From contig NW_026262659.1 of the NCBI RefSeq assembly GCF_021869535.1, forward strand, positions 7,998,001 to 8,062,000: DNA of 64,000 nt, written 5' to 3'. The notes below the pieces were generated by a model. The model did no database searches, was not told where the DNA came from, and saw only the letters and a list, made by a program, of their open reading frames with translations. Position numbers and translations under genes: made by a program. This DNA is from Mytilus californianus (taxonomy: Eukaryota; Mollusca; Bivalvia; Mytilida; Mytilidae). Below are positions 25,146 through 38,800 of the stretch, piece by piece (positions within the stretch are counted from its first letter, which is position 1; every line of letters begins with the position of its first letter).

Positions 25146-25691
25146 CATTTATTTCCCATGCCGGAGGGAGATATGAAGATTTGTTCACCCAAAAATATTC
25201 ATATTTCATGAGGGCTCTGCCCGAGGGAAATATGATTTTTCGAGGGTGAGCAAATCTTCATATCTCCCGAGGCAAAGGGAAATGAATGTTTTATTCCACT
25301 GCCTATGCTTTGTTTACTATCAATACATTAAATATTATTTAGCATACATTTTTTTTTCTTATCCGCTTGTTTTTGTAAGTCAAACTAAACACGACATACC
25401 CATTGATAAACAGTAAGGATCAAAATTTAATTATAAGTCTTTTTGTTTTATTGTCTGAAATAAATTTGAACATGATAATGATTTTTGCTATCGCTATTTT
25501 AAGAAGAATAAGAAGTTCAAAACGTTATGTACATTAACCGCGCGTAAAGTCGCACGAAGTAATCCCGACATTTGAGAGGGGAATATGATCCTCAAAATGG
25601 AATATGAAGATTTGTTCAATGACACGTGGGATAGTCTCAACCAATCAAATATTGATTAAACTATCAATATGTTTAAACAGTGGAATAAAAC
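25146..25691. repeat. Nested inverted-repeat element
   Basis: Arms at 25146-25208 (CATTTATTTCCCATGCC, GAGATATGAAGATTTG) and 25226-25288 (CAAATCTTCATATCTCCC, GGGAAATGAATG) form an imperfect hairpin. The motif TTTTATTCCACTG at its right edge (about 25290) reappears inverted as CAGTGGAATAAAA at 25678-25691, and GAATATGAAGATTTGTTCA recurs at about 25601. The whole block looks like a fold-back element; its exact ends are uncertain. Confidence 0.65.
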
Positions 25692-25699
25692 AAATTCCA

Positions 25700-28500
25700 T
25701 GTTTAGTAGGTTTAATATAAAACAAAATCAGACATGACTGCCCTGCAAATATGAAATGAAAAATATGGTTGGAAAGACAAATTAATGTCCATTGCAGTAC
25801 ACCTTCAGCAAAACGAGTGAGAGAATACAAGATCAAAGGATTTTAAAATACCAAATACATTTTTCAATTTTGAGTTTAGTGTTAAGTGTTCCATAAAAAA
25901 TACCTATATCATTATCTTGTTTTCCAACAATGAAATTTACAAAATATTTGCAATACCTTGCGATACAATATACACTTATTTTTATGCACTTTTAAGACAA
26001 TTTTATTTGAGTCAATATGTAACCAGATGTAAGCTCAACCCCTACCTATCGTGATTTTCGGACGGGATCAAAATTCTATTTCCTTCCATCCACATCAATT
26101 TTTAATAACCCCTTTAGCAGAAAGTCCAGGTGTGCTGGGATTGACAAATCTCACAACAAGGTAAACTTTATATATTATTGTTTGTTAGCTAGATGAGAAT
26201 AAAACTTAGCCCTTCCTTTTCTGTAAAACTGGGTGATAATGCTGCATACAAATTTGTTTCTAAATGCTTTTTTTAAAACAAAATTTTGGATTAGGACAAA
26301 GTTTAAACTAGTGTCTTTCTTGCCCCCATTGACAGGGAACTCCCGGTCATGAGTGTCATAGTTGGACTTAAAAACATTCGATAATTACAGGCTAGATAGA
26401 ATTTACATACAGTGGGTTACAACATTATTATCCTGGTATACTGGCATAACATCCTGCAGGAATATTGAGACAAAATGTAAGTTTGCCCCTCAACTTTGAT
26501 ACAATAAAGTTGTGACATAGCTCTTACTAATTAGATAATCAGGCATATATAGATGTACAGATAACTGTGTTATATATCATAACCATCATACAATTGTTTG
26601 TTACCATGTAATTGGTTACTAAATATCAATACATAATATATCATTATACAGTTTGTATTTGAAAATTACAAAAAAAAATATTCTCCTGCTACATATAATA
26701 CATTTCAACAGCATCTATAAACATCTAAAACAAATGTTTCTGATCAACTTAGACATAAATTTATGGACGGCAGTAATAGTAAACAAAATGTAAATTTACT
26801 AATTGTGCTTAAAAAAAGGTCCCTAATGTATTTGCCCTGTAACTTCTTTGATGGTCAATTCAATACAAGTGTTTTTGTAAAAATCATCTATAGGGCTAAT
26901 TATATTTTTTAAACCATTTATCTGCATTAAATGAAAACTTTTGACTTGAAGTCTATCTCCATCTTTATATAAAGCCAAACAGGTAATTTTTCATTTTATT
27001 ACATATAAGCTCATTTTAATATTTCTAAAATTGTTTATTTCAATAAAAAATATTTCATTTGGTAATTATTTTACAATAAATTATCGATATTAATAAAACT
27101 AACCATTGAATTTTTTAACTACCTTTTATTTTGTTTCATATATAATCTATAATCAATCATTATAAAAACATTTCATGAGACAAATATCTTTGTAACTTAT
27201 AACCGAGTATATCTTTTTTTCAACACAAATGTGGTAACCACAGGCAAATTATTGAAGTCACAGCCAAGGTTTGATGGATGTACACATCAAATTCATAACA
27301 ATGAAAATTATTCTCCAATTCTTACCCGAAATTACATTTTCCCTGAAGGCTAGATATTTTTTTAATCCATTGATGTTTACTTGAAGTCATTATTTCAGAG
27401 GACAGAATTCAATTATGATATCAACTTTTTTTGCTTTCTGATTAAGCTATTGTTACATCTTGAATCAAAGTGCTTGTTACCACTGAAGGGTAAAGATTCC
27501 CTTAATTTATCAGTGTGAAGTCAAATTAAGTATTGCATTGTATAAAGCATTGGTTGTAGTTGATTCAAATACAATTCTGGACAAAGCAAGATAACTCCAA
27601 TTTTTAAAGATGACTTTAACAATGACATCACTGACATTTTTAGATCAGATATTGGATTCCTGCACCTTGCAAAAGTTATGTAATTTTCTTGACAAGTATA
27701 ACATCAATTTGTGACTCAAATATCTGAGTGTTTATTTAATTGATAAATTTCTGGAAATTTTCATGGATGGGATGTATAGAATGTTATGATCGATGCACTA
27801 TATTTTGTGTATCTCAAAAATAGTGATAAACCTTTGAAGATTTAGATATCAAGTCTGTAACATAGGGTTTTGATTGCATTTCATGCAATCTTTACCCAAA
27901 AATGGCAACCATGCTTGATGATGTCCAACAGAAAGAACATCTTTTTAAAAATCATTTAAAAAGAAAGAAAGTTTGCCTACATACTGTCTAAAAATTATAA
28001 GAGAAACAGATTCCAACACCCTATCACATGCGATAAAGTATTTCTACACTCTTGACATGGCGTTGTTAGTTCGTCATCTACCTAAGAGTTTGAATATACC
28101 TTTGGTATCTTTCACCTCTCTCTCTCTCTCTCTCTCTCAAATCTTAAATGTCTAAATGCTTAAGAAAGCCTCACTTTTTTAATTTGAAAATTTTACATTA
28201 TCAAGAGAATATCATATTAAATCTGATACAGGGGTAGAATCTATACTTCAAGAGTAAAGATAATCCCTTTTCAAATTTTCCTAGTATTCTATACAAATTT
28301 GTAAATTTTCAAAAAATACTTTGAACTCATTTTTTACTCCAGCAAACAGTAAAGTATATTTTAACACATATAAATTTTCATAACAGTAACACTATATTTA
28401 AAATAAAAAAGATGTACCATACCAAACATGCTACAACATCAATTACACATTGGAAAGATGAAAATGAAAGCTGTCACACAGGTGTAAATTTACTAAAAAT
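25700..28500. other. Intergenic region, no gene recognised
   Basis: AT-rich sequence without supported coding blocks. It includes a (CT)n microsatellite at 28116-28138. Short open stretches exist, but they lack splice context, codon bias or family similarity. Confidence 0.6.
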
Positions 28501-28502
28501 TT

Positions 28503-29370
28503 GTACAGGTTCCGCGGAACCCAGTGTCTCGCCTACTTTTGCTGTTAATCGCAGGCTCAACAAAAATGAGATGAGGAAAAAATTTAATAAAAATGTTCCT
28601 CTCGATACAATTTTTTTATTGTAAGAAGCTTCTGTCCAAGTTTAGTAAAAATCCAGGATAGTTTATGAATCTAATAAATGTTTTAAAACTTTAACTGCAG
28701 ACTGTATGTAATGTTAACTGGAAGAAAAACTAAGTCCATTTATAAGTAATATACGGAAAAACAGGAATTTTTTTTTTACAAAATTTCCTTCTATATACTA
28801 GCTTTTGATCATAAACAAGCTTTTGTCCATGTTTGGTACAAATCCAGGATAGTTTAAGAAAGTTATTAAAATTTTAAAAACTTTAACCACAGAGTGAATG
28901 TAATGTTTCCTAGCAGAAAAACTAAGTCCATTTATAAGTAAAATATGGAAAAACAGTATTTTTTTTTTTAAATTTACTTCTGGATACTATCTTATGATCA
29001 TAAACAAGCTTCTGTCCAAGTTTGGTAGAAATCCAGGATAGTTTGAGAAAGTTATTAAAATTTTAAAAACTTTAACCACAGAGTGAATGTAATGTTTCCT
29101 GGCAGAAAAACTAAGTCCATTTATAAGTAAAATACGGAAAAACAGGAATTTTTTTTTTACAAAATTTAATTCTGGATACTATCTTATGATCATAAACAAG
29201 CTTCTGTCCAAGTTTGGTAGAAATCCAGGATAGTTTGAGAAAGTTATTAAAATTTCAAAAACTTTAACCACAGAGTGAATATTTGTGGACGCCGCCGACG
29301 ACAACGCCCACGGAATGTAGGATTGCTATGTCTCGCTTTTTCCACAAAAGTCGAAGGCTCAACAAAAAAA
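28503..29370 (+). repeat. Element A copy 1, ~190-bp tandem core
   Basis: It starts 'GGTTCCGCGGAACCCAGTG' then TCTCGCC, followed by GGCTCAACAAAAATGA. The core (CATAAACAAGCTTCTGTCC, AAATCCAGGATAGTTT, TTAACCACAGAGTGAATG, AAAAACTAAGTCCATTTATA) has ATAAACAAG marks at about 28811, 29000 and 29192. The end module has GACGCCGCCGACGACAACGC, ATGTCTCGCTTTTT, a damaged hairpin (CCACAAAAGTCGAA) and GGCTCAACAAAAA. Confidence 0.88.
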
Positions 29371-29375
29371 CTATA

Positions 29376-30413
29376 AAAAGGGAAGACGCCCCCCTTCCCT
29401 CTTACGACCGTGCAAGACCCTCATGGGTAGTCAATGTCGTTAAAAACCACCCTCGTCGTTCCTTCTGGAAAATTTATGAGATGGAATTTAGCCTTTTAAA
29501 TTCAATTTCACTTTGTTTCATTGGATATTTGATCTCACAGAATTTGAAAATTAATTGTCTTCTTTAAAAAAAAAAAAAAACAAAACAAAAAAACAATAAA
29601 TAGTGTAAAAATTTAACAGATGAGTGTGGTAACTAGACATATCTGTCATTTTTCTCAATGAGTTATTGTCTGATTTACAAATATCCTACTTTGAAAACAA
29701 AAGAAGGAATGATACAACAGATAAATTTGGTCAGATTAGTTAAAACCTGAAATACTGCCAAAAGAAAAAAAGTAGCTTTTAGGGGTTTGTCCTGCATATA
29801 CATCATTTACAAGATACATTGAATTTGACACATACTAAACTTTCTTTTTTAATGTAAATAGAATGTAGAAATAGTGTCCAGTTTAATGTTGTTTTTATGT
29901 GAAAAAGAATTATAATACATGCAAATGTAATGAATCAGGTACATCAATAATGAATGAGAAATATTGAGATCTTTTACTTAAATGGGAAGTTTGGCCCAAT
30001 CCAAACCTCAGAGTACTCATCTTCAGAGGGAAATTCTAAATGATTAAAATTTATGGATATTGAAAAAAAAAACCATTTATATCAGTTAACTTGATATGAA
30101 TACTCTACTCAACAGATTTTAAAAGATATGAAACAAACATATCTAAGCAATACTGCAAATTTTCTATTGACTTCCACATAATATAGTTTATGATATTGCT
30201 TAAAAATAACAAAAGGAAAAAATGTTCATACAATGATTCAGCTACCAATATTTTGAGTTACATAAAACTTAACAATGGTCAATATTTATAACATATACAG
30301 CACTTTACTATAAACAATATAACTTCACAATTTGTTTACAAAGTAATCCAGAAGCTACAACAAACAATGCAAAAAAAATCAAATTAAAATTACAAAAAAC
30401 GTTTGACTAAAAA
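29376..30413 (-). other. Presumed N4BP2 3' UTR and flank
   Basis: AT-rich sequence downstream of the TAG stop. No convincing minus-strand AATAAA (TTTATT on the plus strand) is near the stop; the transcript end could not be fixed. An A-rich tract lies at 29567-29597, next to the end of element A copy 1. Confidence 0.35.
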
Positions 30414-33400
30414 CTATGTATTATTTCTGTGCTTTAAGCTTACTCGTAAGGCACCTTCATGGATTTCAGAAAATCTGAAAAGGAAATTTGACATGTAGTA
30501 TTACTATTCAACAAGTCTTTGAACAAACACTGGACTGTGCACGATTTTCGATTAAAAAATAATCTTTACAATGGCACAGATGTTTAGCTGGCTAAACATA
30601 ATTGTTGTGTACTTATCATTTTGTATACTTTTTAGGTAATAACATAATCAATCAATTCCACTATCATCTCCAATGAAAATGGTGGAATCTAAAGCTTTAA
30701 AAACTAAAATCAGGAAGAAACAATGTGAATGTCTTCCATTTATCAAAAGAAGAAAACCACTAAACAATGCGGTGTTTTTAAGTTCCTGTTTCCTGTCACA
30801 TGTGTCAGGATTCATTATCCTTAAAATTAATGTATTCGGGACTGTTAAATACATGCATGGGACCAAAGGAAGGCACTTTAAAATCTTAACTATGGATGGG
30901 TGTCAAATACTTTTTTGTACAATCAAAATGCAAGTCAAATTCTAAAATTGCCTTTCTGATGGTATCCCATTTTTAACGTGCCTTCCCTGGGTACCATTTA
31001 TGTTTTAATGGAACAGTCCTTTATATATTTAACTGAAATTTAATTTTATTACTAAAATCAGTTCACTCACCTGTATTCATTACGTCGTAAGTAATTCATC
31101 ACAGCAGGTTTGAGTTTTGAGACGCCCCCTCTACTATGCGTTCCTCTTCCTGTTACTATAATTAAATACTGTTTCTGTCTCAATGGATTACTCTGTAGTT
31201 CTGAAATGTAGACAGTAAGTCACATTAAAACAAAATCTAACCATGGTCATTATTGGAAAAAGGTTTTGTATGGACCTTTGTCACTATTTAACATGGGTAT
31301 GTAATATTTTCTCCATAACATGTCATTGCTTATAACACATAAAATGTAGGACAAAGTGGCTAAATAATTCTTATATTTACTATTTTAAAAATCTTGTTGC
31401 TTGGCAAAATATGACACATGTGTGACTTGTTGTTACTCAAATCTAGCCCTGGACTTAAAAAACTTTAATGAGAGATTTGACAATAGATGTATGAAAATCT
31501 ATCTTCCCTAGCACTATTGAATGAGCGCATAATATACTTTTATATATAGTGTAATAGTATTTTAAATACATTTCCTTACCAAATTGTTTATTAGGTAGTA
31601 TTTTTTCTAGAGCTGCTACAGCTTCATCTACATGTAAACCGTGCAAGTCAAGGGTTGAATTCTTCTCCAACATATCAATTCTACAATGAAATTTGTAAAC
31701 CGTGCAAGGATATGGTGTAAAATCAAGACAATTACTGACCAGTTTCATGTCCTGGTGAAGGAAGATCATTAGAGATTGTCTGAAGTAATATTTATTTGTT
31801 TGTTTGTCCTTTATAAGTTTCTTTTAATAGGAAATTTACATACCTGGTCAAAAATATAAAAATTCATTTGTACTTGCTACAAAACAGTTTTATCAGCTTT
31901 TTCTATGTAAATGTACATATATCAAATACCACAAACAGCCCAAATCAAATATTCATAGGAAACTCTTATAGCACATCAAAATTTCTCTTTAAACCAAAAA
32001 TTTGGAGGGTTTGTGCTTTTAGTTATATATTCAATGGTGGAACTTGAATACCGTTGTATATTTCCAGTTTCTATATATATTTTTATAAAAATGTAGGCAA
32101 TGGGGGCACAGAGTAGTAAAATTACATGAAACCATCTAACATCTACGTCATTTGGTCTCTGGTGTATAGTTGTTTCATTGGCAATCATACCACATCTTCT
32201 TATTTTAATATTATTGAAAGGAAGAAATTGCAATAGTATTTCTAACCTTTCATTCCTTGTCAAACTTTCAATTCAAAATAACCTACAACTGTACTTATTA
32301 TAAATCAATTTCAGGAAAAATCCATATAAACAGGATTCATAAGATATCCTTGAATGAAGGACTTTAAAACCTAAGATTGTGTAAGTCCATACCTATAAGA
32401 TTAATAGTCCCTTTTTGAAAGGACATGGTAAAGACTTACCTAGTAGATAAGATCTGTTCTGATGCTCTCATATTAGCATCTTTTATCTTCTGTGTATGGA
32501 GATGTCCCTACAATAAAATTGAGAATGGAAATGGGGAATGTATCAAAGAGACAACAACCCGACCATAGAACAGACAACAGCAGAAGGTCACCAACAGGTC
32601 TTCAATGCAGCGAGAAATTCCCGCACCCGGAGGCGTCCTACAGCTGGCCCCTAAACAAATATATATACTAGTTCAGTGATAATGAACGCCATACTAAACT
32701 CCAAATTGTACACAAGAAACTAAAATTAAAAATAATACAAGACTGACAAAGGCTAGAGGCTCCTGACTTGGGACAGGCGCAAAAATGCGGCGGGGTTAAA
32801 CATGTTTATGAGATCTCAACCCTCCCCCTATACCTCTAGCCAATGTAGAAAAGTAAACGCATAACAATACGCACATTAAAATTCAGTTCAAGAGAAGTCC
32901 AAGTCTGATGTCAGATACATATAAAGTTACAATATATCTGTCTGCACAGACAATAATTACCAGTATCTATAAAAACAGCAAAGTCTTTATTCAAAGACTT
33001 CATGCCTTTAGAACATAATTTTTGTTGTTGTTGAACATTAAAAATCTCCCATAACAATGTAATCCACAATAAAATGCTCCGCAGGGCGCAGCTTGATACG
33101 ACCGCAGAGGTCGAACCCTGAACAGTTGGGGCAAGTATGGACACAACATTCAAGCTTGATACAGCTCTGAATTTGGATTGTGATTAAATATTTGACACAG
33201 CATAGGTTTCTGACACAGAATGAATGTGGTCTAAGAACTTAAAAATTTTAAATTGGACATTCACCTATTATGGTCCAATATCCAAAATCTAAATACATGG
33301 TTAGATTCAGCATATCAAAGAACCCCAAGAATTCAATTTTTGATGAAATCAAACAAAGTTTAATGTTGGACCCCGATTTGGACCAACTTGAAAACTGGGC

Positions 33401-35860
33401 CCATAATCAAAAATCTAAATACATGTTTAGATTCAGCATATCAAAGAACCCTAAAAATTCAATTTTTGTTAAAATCAAACTAAGTTTAATTTTGGACCCT
33501 TTGGACCTTAATGTAGACCAATTTGAAAACGGAACCAAAAATTAAGAATCTAAATACACGGTTAGATTCGGCATATCAAAGAACCCCAATAATTCAATTT
33601 TTGATGAAATCAAACAAAGTTAAATTTTGGACCCTTTTGACCTCAATGTGGACAAAGTTGATAACAGGGCCCAAAAATCAAAAATCTAAATACATGGTTA
33701 GATTCAGCATATCAAAGAACCCCATATATTCAATTTTTGTTGAAATCAAACAAAGTTTAATTTTGGACCCCGATTTGGACCAACTTGAAAACTGGGCCCA
33801 TAATCAAAAATCTAAATACATGTTTAGATTCAGCATATCAAAGAACCCTAAAAATTCAATTTTTGTTAAAATCAAACTAAGTTTAATTTTGGACCCTTTG
33901 GACCTTAATGTAGACCAATTTGAAAACGGAACCAAAAATTAAGAATCTAAATACACGGTTAGACTCAGCATATCAAAGAACCCCAATAATTCAATTTTTG
34001 ATGAAATCAAACAAAGTTAAATTTTGGACCCTTTGGACCTCAATGTGGACCAATTTAAAAATGGAGCCCAAAACCAAAAACTTAATACACGGTTAGATTC
34101 AGCATATTAAAGAACCCCAAGAATTCAAGAATAAAACCCCATTGAAATTGATCAAGAAATAAGCAATTTATACGAAGTATCTTCTTTTGCACAATACTGT
34201 GCAATTGAATATTTCTTGCTATTGCGCAATACTGTACAATTGACAATTTCTTGCTATTGCGCAATATTGTGCTATTGGATATTTCTTGCTATTGCGCAAT
34301 ACTGTGCAATTGAAGATTTCTTGCTATTGCGCAATACTGTGCAATTGAAGATTTCTTGCTATTGTGCAATACTGTGCAATTGAAAATTTCTTGCTATTGC
34401 ACAATACTTATTAGATAATAATTTACACATCCTGTTTGGTGTGTATCTCCTACCATATCATTATTATTTGCTTTTAAATATTAATCAGAAATAACCAACT
34501 TAAAATGGAAAATTTTAAAAGAAAAAAAAAAGGAAAAAAAGAAAAAAAAAGAAAAAAATAAAATCCCCCCCCAAATTTTTTGAACCCCCTTATGATTCAT
34601 CACCCCCAAACTCAATCCCAGCCTTCCCTTTGTGGTATGGTACCTTGCAGTACAATTTCAGAGAGATCCATACACTTGAACACAAGTTATTGTCTGGAAA
34701 CTAGAAAAATGCTTATTTTTGGCCCCTTTTTGGCCCCCAATTCCTAAATGTTTCGGGCAATTACCCCCAAACTCAATTCCAGCTTTCCCTTTGTGATATG
34801 GAACCTTGTAGTACAATTTCAGAAATATCCAAACACTTACACACAAGTTATTGTCATGAAACTAGAAAAATGCTTGTTTTTTGCCCCTTTTTTGGCCCCT
34901 AATTCCTAAAATTTTGAGGCAATTACCCCCAAAATCAATTACAGCCTTTCCTTTGTGATATGGAACCTTGTGGTACAATGTCAGAGAGATCCATACACTT
35001 ACACACAAGTTATTGTCTGGAAGTTACAAAAATGCTTATTTTTGGCCCCTAATTCCTTAACTGTTGGTACCATAACCCCCAAAATCAATCCCAACCTTCC
35101 TTTCGTGGTATTGAACCTTATGGTAAAATTTCATGGAGATCCATTCACTTAAACTAAAGTTAGAGTGCGAAAACCAATGTGTCTTCGGACGACGACGACG
35201 CCAACATCATACCAATATACGACCAAAAAATTTTTAATTTTTGCGGTCTTATAAAAATTGGTACCTACAAACAAGCAGGATAGTTGTCTCATTGGCAATC
35301 ATACCACATCTTATTTTTATATTGATTGCAGGGTTTGTTGCTCGTGCTGTGTGAATGCTGTCGAATGTGTCCCCGTGCTTGTAGTGTATGCCCTTATATT
35401 TTACAGTTATGGGTTTTTTGCTTGGGAGAGAGCTGTCTATTGATAGTTTTTATTGTTGCATTTTTTCTATTTCTGTAAATTTAAATTTCCACTTTATTTG
35501 AACTTTGGTGGATAGTTGTCTCATTGGCAATCATACCACATCTCCTTATTTTTATACAAACCCACACATTTTTTTTGAAACATATTATTTAAGAAAATTG
35601 CCACCTTCAATAAAATATCTTTTCACCTTTTCTTATATAAAAGATTTGCCTTGAAAACTAAGTACCTGTTCTGAATAAAATGAAGCAACTTGTCTCATTC
35701 CCCTCCTGTGGGCCTCTTGTGCCTTCTGGAAACATTCATGCCTGAGTCTGTAATGAAGATTAGCTTCCCCACGGAACTCTTCATAATCCACTGAAGCATT
35801 GACAGTTTTTGCATCCTTGATCACTTTTGGTACATGTACTGCATGTAAGCAAGAATCAAG
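30414..35860 (-). CDS. N4BP2: N4BP2 C-terminal exons with Smr endonuclease domain
   Basis: Exons 35860-35666, 32507-32440, 31680-31580, 31200-31071 and 30474-30414 encode residues 2342-2525. The first carries the helical pre-Smr block (YEEFRGEANLHYRLRHECF, KAQEAHRRGMRQVASFYSEQ). The Smr domain is at about 2434-2520: LDLHGLHVDEAVAALEKIL (the LDxH motif), IIVTGRGTHSRGG (the TGxG motif), LKPAVMNYLRRNEY and FSEIHEGALRVSL. Both key motifs are intact, so nuclease activity is plausible. The C-terminal tail after the domain is only a few residues long, as in the human protein. Confidence 0.93.
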
Positions 35861-38800
35861 CTGGAAAGGAAAAACAAGGATATATAGCGGACATGAAATC
35901 TATCACGAAATATGTTCAATTCTAGAACTAGGCAAAATGATTACACTGACTAAAACTACAGCATGTATACAGTAATTAATCATGCATTTTGTTAAAGTTC
36001 AACTTGACAAACAAGAATATCACCACATATGATTTTGAAAGAAAATCCCTTAAGGAAGTTTCCAATCAAAAATGAACAAAATTAGTTCAGCAGTTTCAGT
36101 GTATGTTAATTGTATGACATTTTACAATTAGATGAACATTAAATTACATCCATACATTCAGGATTAGCAGCATCGAAAATCATTTTTTCTCGAAAAATGG
36201 ATTTTCGATGCTGCTAATCCTGAATGTATGGATGTAATTTAATGTTTATCTAATTGTAAAATGTTATACAATTAACACACAATGGCAAATACTTCATGCA
36301 AATAGATTTACCAAAATTTAAAAGATAGGCTGTACAAATTTTTTTTTTTTTTTTTTTTTTTATGAATCTGATGGAGCGAAATTATTTTTAGGTGTCTGAT
36401 ATTGAAATTTACAATATAAGCAACATAACTAAGATTCAAAGGTATCCTTGTTTGGCATTTATGCATGTATCACTTAAATTATATATTTTTTTATATGAGA
36501 GTTGCAGTTACTGCAGAATCCTTCCTGCTTTAAGCAAATTCAAAATTAAACACATTGTTTTGAGACGAAATTGTATGCAAACTACTAAAAAATTTCAATT
36601 TGATTTGCACTGGAATTATTCTTTTAAAACTAACATCCAGAAATTTTCTGGGCTAAACAAATTTCAGAGCAAACATAAAACAAAACAGAAATTTGGAGTG
36701 GCGATTTTGACAAGCAAGACATTATTTTGGTGTGGCCAATAGGAAAGTGAAACTTTAGATGCCATTCCTTTAACTTCTTTAAAGTCGAAACAAATATATT
36801 TCAAATGGTGATAAGTACAAACCATCTCTTGTAAACTTTGTTGTTTAGCTGCCTCTATCAAATGTTTCTCATAGTTTTCCTCAGCTGCCTTTGACATCAC
36901 AGTCTTTGGGGTTCCAGCATTGCATGCCAGGGAGCCCTGTACAGCCTTAATGGTATCTTCTAGAATAAAGCTAAAACGGGAAAACATAAACTGCAGAGTG
37001 CATAGCATTTCCAAAACATTAACAGTAATAGTTGTAATATTTCTACCAAATCTGATGTAGATCACATTGACATTCTGCCTTCATATTGCCATAAATAAAA
37101 TTTACTGGAACATATTTATGACACGACATATACCTTGTGCTTATTTTTTTTTACTTTCTATTAGATCATGATTTTTACAAAGCCATAAATAAAATTTACG
37201 GAAACATATTTTATATGACATGACATATACTTTGTGCTAAAACCTTTTTACTTTCTATTAAATTATGATTTATACATTGATAGGTATTCTATGGTAATAT
37301 TGTTCATTTGCTCAATTTCTTTACATTCAAGACCAAGGGAATTGGATTACTACTTAATATTTCTGTACACAGTGGTCTATTTGAGCATGAAACAGAACCA
37401 CTGTCCACTCTACGATTCTTTAAGTGCATATATACCAAATCAGGAACCTGTAATTGAGTTGTTGTCGTTGGTAGCTGTCTGCCATATTTTTGTTTGTTTA
37501 TTGTTTTAGCATAAATCAGGCAGTTGGTGGTCTTGTTTGAATTAATACACATAATATCATGCAGGGGACTTTTATAGCTGACTATATGATATTGGTTTTG
37601 CTCATTGTTGAATGCTGTACAGTGACCAATAGTTGCTTTAAACATCCATGTCTGTTGGTCCCTAGTGGACAATTCTCTCATTGAAAATTTACGTCCATGT
37701 TAAACAGTTCTGAGTAAGTGGCTTTAGTTCAAGTAGATGTTTGATAGATACTAAGCTACCTAAACTTTCCCTTTCACTTTGCTACATAGACTTGGCTGGA
37801 TGACATATGCCAGAATAGCAGTACAGTTTAACATGTTTCTTTCACTTACCAGTTAGCCTGAAAAATATCATCTAACACAGTGGTGTCTATTCCTGGGAAT
37901 ACATAATACAGTTTCTGTTGTTTTAACCGTGTAGACAAAGCAGAAAATGATCCAGATTGTTGTAGAGTTTCTACCTGCTCAATAGAAGATTGACATTTAA
38001 TTGGATAGAATGTGCAATGGTTACCTGCATCATTTATTTAGGTTGTGTAGGAACTTAAATATATATCTATTAAGAAAAACATTGAATTTATTTTGTATAC
38101 CCACTAATAGTGAAGTAGTTACTGTAAATTCAGAAATTATTTCGATGTTTCTATTAATGCAAAAAATGTGACAGGGTTATAATCACAATAATTTAAACTC
38201 ACATTTTGAAATTTTTTATATGATTTAATCAGGATTTTTCTCAATATCGCATAAATTAAAATTGCATTTTAGTCTAAAATGACAAAATCGCAATAATAAA
38301 TGCACGCAAAAATGTCTGAATGTACAGTAGTTGTTTCCGTTTGTGGATCTTTTCAGAAGAATGTTTAATAAATTTTGGTTAAGTCAATTCACTGTAGTGC
38401 TAGATTTTTGTTTCAGAAATCTGAATCATGAATAGTATTTATACTTCAATGGATAAAATTCAATCTGGAAAAAAGTTGAGAATTTTGAAGATTAAATAAA
38501 ATTTTGTATTAGTTTACTGATGTCAATAGAAGTATACTAATATAAATATACATGTGTTGTGAAATTGGAATGGTATTTGGATGAATTTCGGTTTACAATG
38601 AGGATTTATTATGTAAATATCATTTGTTCCATATAATTGAAGTTTGCAAATTTGTGTACTGGTATGAAGGATCTTAGAAACCGTAATTCAGCCTTGCTAA
38701 CATTTATTAAAGTTTTCAGTTGAATTCAGCAGTGTTGATGTGTATCGTTAAACTGTCCATGTTTTGAGCAAGAGTTATCGGTTTTTCTGTAATACAGGAT

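Larger units (their letters stand above)
33066..35246 (+). repeat. Composite element F, copy 1 (uninterrupted)
   Basis: The start module is GCAGGGCGCAGCTTGATACG then ACCGCAGAGGTCGAACCC. Three tandem arrays follow in order: a 126/135/136-bp unit array (33288-34130), a 36-bp unit array (TTGCTATTGCGCAATACTG, 34190-34410) and, after an A/G-rich tract and a C-run, a ~170-bp array (CCCCCAAACTCAATCCC, TGTGATATGGAACCTTG, TTATTGTCATGAAACTAG; 34575-35160). It ends with GGACGACGACGACGCC and a hairpin-like end (CGACCAAAAAAT ... TTTTTGCGGTC). Copy 2 is at 58430-61207. Confidence 0.9.

Noticed and set aside
29283..29567. 94-codon open frame starting MWTPPTTTPTEC
   Set aside because: The Thr/Pro start is the translated GAC/GCC triplet tract of the element A end module, repeated at 60547.
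30673..30945. 90-codon plus-strand open frame in the last N4BP2 intron
   Set aside because: It lies across a fold-back repeat within an intron of the opposite-strand gene, with no recognisable domain.
33270..33942. Apparent repeat protein with RFSISKNP/ILDP units (also 58725-59030)
   Set aside because: The open frames are a by-product of the element F satellite; they change frame between copies, lack splice or start context and end at random stops.
36953..36970. Acceptor TTCTAG at about 36959 for the CUE exon
   Set aside because: It would create an in-frame TGA with the preceding exon; the GTTTTAG acceptor 12 bases earlier keeps the CUE reading frame.
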